DNA from: Rotaria socialis
Lineage: Eukaryota > Rotifera > Eurotatoria > Philodinida > Philodinidae
Assembly: GCA_905331475.1 (NCBI GenBank)
Contig: CAJNYU010000847.1
Span: forward strand, 30,502-94,501
DNA: 64,000 nt
Reading direction: 5' to 3'
The stretch's first letter is position 1. Each line of letters starts with the position of its first letter. The translations under genes were made by a program, and so were the position numbers. The notes beneath the pieces are model-generated. The model was given only the letters and a program-made list of their open reading frames with translations. It was not told the DNA's origin and made no database searches. Shown piece after piece: positions 61,374 through 64,000 of the stretch.

Positions 61374-63001
61374 CTTAGTATCTTTTTTTCTTCATTTCAG
61401 CTGCTTTCATTCGTAACTACCTATGTCACATTGATATTTCCTGATTAACTTTAGATTAAATCTAAACTTTGTGATTTTAAATAAACAACAATATAGTTTC
61501 AATTTTCATGAATTTACCATTTATTTTCATTTTAATATTCTTCGATGGGATATGGATAACTCATATTTTCAATAAGGTCTCTGGTCTGATCAAATGACTT
61601 TTACTGAGAATACAATATTCTACATATGAAAATTGTTTTTACATGCTAGATTATTATTTTAATTTCTAAATAAATACGCTTACATTTTCTGCTCTGATCT
61701 TCTTCTCGTCATGGTCTTCTGTTAAATACATTATAACTGTTGTTCGTGGCTTTTTACAATAGTAAATAGATGAAAAATTGAATATTTTATTTGATTCTTT
61801 ACATAGATATTTTAATGCAGAACGCTAAAATGTAAGATGACTTTTGATTGCTAGAAAAACTATTAAGGAAGTATAGATTCTGAAATTGTTCCATTCTGAA
61901 GTGAAATGAAATAAACATTTTTAATTCAATCAATTATCCATAGTAAAAAGAGAATATGAGTGACAATGACAATAAAAGCCGTGGATATTTTGATTTGAAA
62001 AGAAAACATATTAAAAAAATGTTTTAATTGTTGAAACGAGAAATACTTTGCCGAAACATTGTATGAAATCACAAAATCTACGGCTTATTTACATGTATAT
62101 AAAATGAGTGCTATTGTATGTATTCAAATTTCAAATCATGAGAATAAATTACAACAGCAATAAAGTTAAATTTTAATAAAATTGTTTTAGTTTATCATAT
62201 CCTACTGACAAGACCGGTAAGCCATAAATCATTTACTTATCATCACCTTGTACTTGAGTAATAAACTTATCATTAATATATAAATCAATTGATTTAATAA
62301 ACATGAATTTGGTCCACGATGAATAACAATTGCATTTAATGCCAGATGAGACAAATCATCAACATGATATGATTTAGTTGATTCATTTGTTTGTAAAAAC
62401 GAATCTCATGTATCTGATGACGATAAACTATTTAATTCATCTTTAATAATAATACAGTTTAAACGTGTTGGTAATAAAACAGCTACCTTACCAGATAGAA
62501 CTTCATTTAAAATATTTTCATAAAATTTAAAATCAAATCGAGTTAAAAATTCCAACGAACCTATAGAAATTTCTTGAAACATACTCGAAGCATGTGGGTG
62601 TGGATGCGACTGTATTTTTAACTTAATCACACCCATACACATGTGATATTATTGAAAAATGAAGCTGATACACGAAACAATTAATTAAAATTTTTCTACC
62701 CACAGTGGTATTATATATTTTTGCAAGCTACTGAAAAGATGTAGTCACTTTAATGTTATAAAAACAAAGATTTTATTTCGATTTATTCTTTAATATAAAG
62801 CAAACACAAATAAAGTGAGACACCCCTATGCAGAAAAAATCTTTCTTTTTCATTCTTTTATTTCCCACTGATGTTTATTGACCTTGAGTCATGTTGCTTT
62901 TTTTTGTATATATGTGTATGAAATCATAAGAAAAATTCACTTTTTTTCAAACTCTTCGTTGGCAGTCTCAAACATACACCTTAGCGTTAGCATATTAAGA
63001 C
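61374..63001. other. Spacer between AIFM1 and the B-box-like gene
   Basis: 1.6 kb, AT-rich, containing a probable gene fragment on the minus strand (62240-62642) and otherwise no recognisable coding sequence. The last 100 nt should hold the promoter of the gene at 63002. Confidence 0.5.
62240..62642 (-). pseudogene. Unidentified broken coding fragment
   Basis: On the minus strand a readable stretch includes FQEISIGSLEFLTRFDFKFY, LPTRLNCIIIKDELNSLSSS, a TGA stop (62405), then continues in the same frame as DSFLQTNESTKSYHVDDLSH and LALNAIVIHRGPN. The continuation past the stop and a likely frameshift beyond HRGPN (other frame: FIKSIDLYINDKFITQVQGD) suggest a decayed gene. I do not recognise the family. 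It could be a chance open stretch. Confidence 0.35.
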
Positions 63002-64000
63002 ATGGCAACTTCAGCGACAACTTCCAAACAATGTTTTATATGTAAAAAAGAGAAATCCAACTTATACCCATGTGGAGGCTGCTCAGAAAATTTTTGTTTC
63101 CCTGATTTATCAAAACACCGTCAAGAACATGTAGTAGAACTAGAAAAAATTGTCACTGAGTGTGATACATTCCAACAAAGTATAAGTGAGCAACAGCAAG
63201 ATCTCAATCATCGTCCATTAATACAACAAGTGAATAAATGGGAACGCGATTCAATCATGAAAATTAAGCAAACAGCAGAAGATTGTCGCCAAAGATTAAT
63301 TAAATCGACAGATGATAATATTATTGAAATAGAGAAGGAATTAAATCAACTCAGTTCTCGCTTGAGAAAAATGCGATATGATGAAGATTTCAATGAAATT
63401 CATTTAAACAACTTGAGGATGCTACTAAAGGAATTGGAAAAAGAACTTGATCAACCACGGAATGTTTCCATTTTGGAAGAACCTACATCGTTTATAAACA
63501 AAATATCAATTTCAGGTTAGTTTGACAATTAAATCTGATTTGAGAAAAGAGCCTACGAATGGCAGATGCTAGTAAAGTTAGCACGATACTCGAATATTTT
63601 CAACCCCGATTTGACCTATGATCTGTGTGATGGGTGTTCCACAGATTACGTGAGACAGAAAACTTCATCCTCTATTCAATGGTAACAATTTCGATGGGGG
63701 ATCATCGAGCAAAAATATGGGCTCGATGCATATCTGGGTATGATAATCAGTGAGGGTTTGTGGTGACAATAGATACGAAGCAATACTTTTTGGGAATATT
63801 GCTTCTTCATTCATCACAGGAAAAACGCTCACCGATCGGTGGTTGTGTGCATGTGAACTTTCATTTAACACCCACACCCTAGGAAATTGATTAATAACAG
63901 TTGAAGTAATACATGATGAGAGAAAAAAGATCGAAGCTATATTGAGAAGATAGAGGACTTAGAAAATATCTTAAATTGGAGAAAAAGCAGAGAAACTGCG
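63002..64000 (+). CDS. B-box-like zinc finger / coiled-coil protein, 5' part (runs off the window)
   Basis: The first exon (63002-63515, 171 codons) starts MATSATTSKQCFICKKEKSN. A B-box-like zinc-binding set follows at residues 11-44 (CFIC, CGGCSENFC, then HRQEH), and then a long coiled coil (about 45-155; for example IIEIEKELNQLSSRLRKMRY). The exon ends at a donor g|gttagt after ISISG. No continuation exon was recognised in 63516-64000, which I read as intron, so the gene is cut by the window edge. This N-terminal arrangement is common in a large bdelloid family that resembles TRIM proteins without a RING, often followed by NHL-type or other C-terminal repeats; which one follows here cannot be seen. 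Confidence 0.75.

Overview
The window looks like metazoan nuclear DNA, most probably from a bdelloid rotifer (Adineta/Rotaria type). It is AT-rich and intron-rich, with many GT-AG introns of about 50-60 nt beside a few of 0.6-2 kb. It carries animal-only genes (a Discs-large MAGUK, a nicotinic receptor alpha subunit, a TRAF, an EF-hand/Rab fusion, an AIF). It also has families known to be expanded in bdelloids: an ankyrin plus arginine-type ADP-ribosyltransferase, a TRAF, and a one-exon B-box-like/coiled-coil protein. There is no operon structure, and I recognised no rRNA, tRNA or CRISPR. The taxon assignment is inference; the gene identities rest on reading the exons directly.

Layout. 2.5-8.2 kb (+): dlg, complete, L27-PDZ-PDZ-PDZ-SH3-GUK. 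8.7-12.0 kb (+): mitochondrial isobutyryl-CoA dehydrogenase (ACAD8). 13.4-16.8 kb (+): alpha-type nicotinic acetylcholine receptor subunit. 18.9-20.3 kb (-): intronless ankyrin/ADP-ribosyltransferase. 20.8-25.5 kb (-): ACE-family peptidyl-dipeptidase. 26.1-30.0 kb (-): EF-hand/coiled-coil/Rab GTPase (RASEF/CRACR2A type) with a 14-nt micro-exon. 33.2-34.8 kb (+): unrecognised Arg/Tyr-rich protein. 35-39 kb: repeat-rich island (a MITE-like element, palindromic repeats, a 90-bp duplicated segment, a foldback about 1 kb long). 40.4-42.4 kb (+): TRAF. 42.4-48.9 kb: long gene-poor region holding two decayed EF-hand gene fragments, one interrupted by a small TA-flanked inverted-repeat element. 48.9-51.3 kb (+): HTH/CENP-B-type DNA-binding protein. 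53.4-56.1 kb (-): MFSD14/HIAT1-like transporter. 56.9-61.4 kb (+): AIFM1, whose 2-kb intron contains a complete intronless CP2/TFCP2-like transcription factor on the same strand. 63.0 kb to the end (+): 5' part of a B-box-like/coiled-coil protein.

The genes do not form one pathway. They are a normal mix: synaptic/polarity scaffold, mitochondrial valine catabolism, ligand-gated channel, signalling adaptor, vesicle GTPase and transcription factors. The most notable items are the nested same-strand CP2 gene, the micro-exon coding for the GTPase G3 motif, the unusual pore residue of the nicotinic subunit, the ANK-ART fusion, the unclassified Arg/Tyr-rich protein with a long inverted repeat just upstream, and the cluster of non-autonomous inverted-repeat elements at 35-39 kb and 46 kb. 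Three single-N positions (10820, 35478, 38692) mark imperfect assembly; one of them has duplicated flanks. I found no clearly undescribed multi-gene system.
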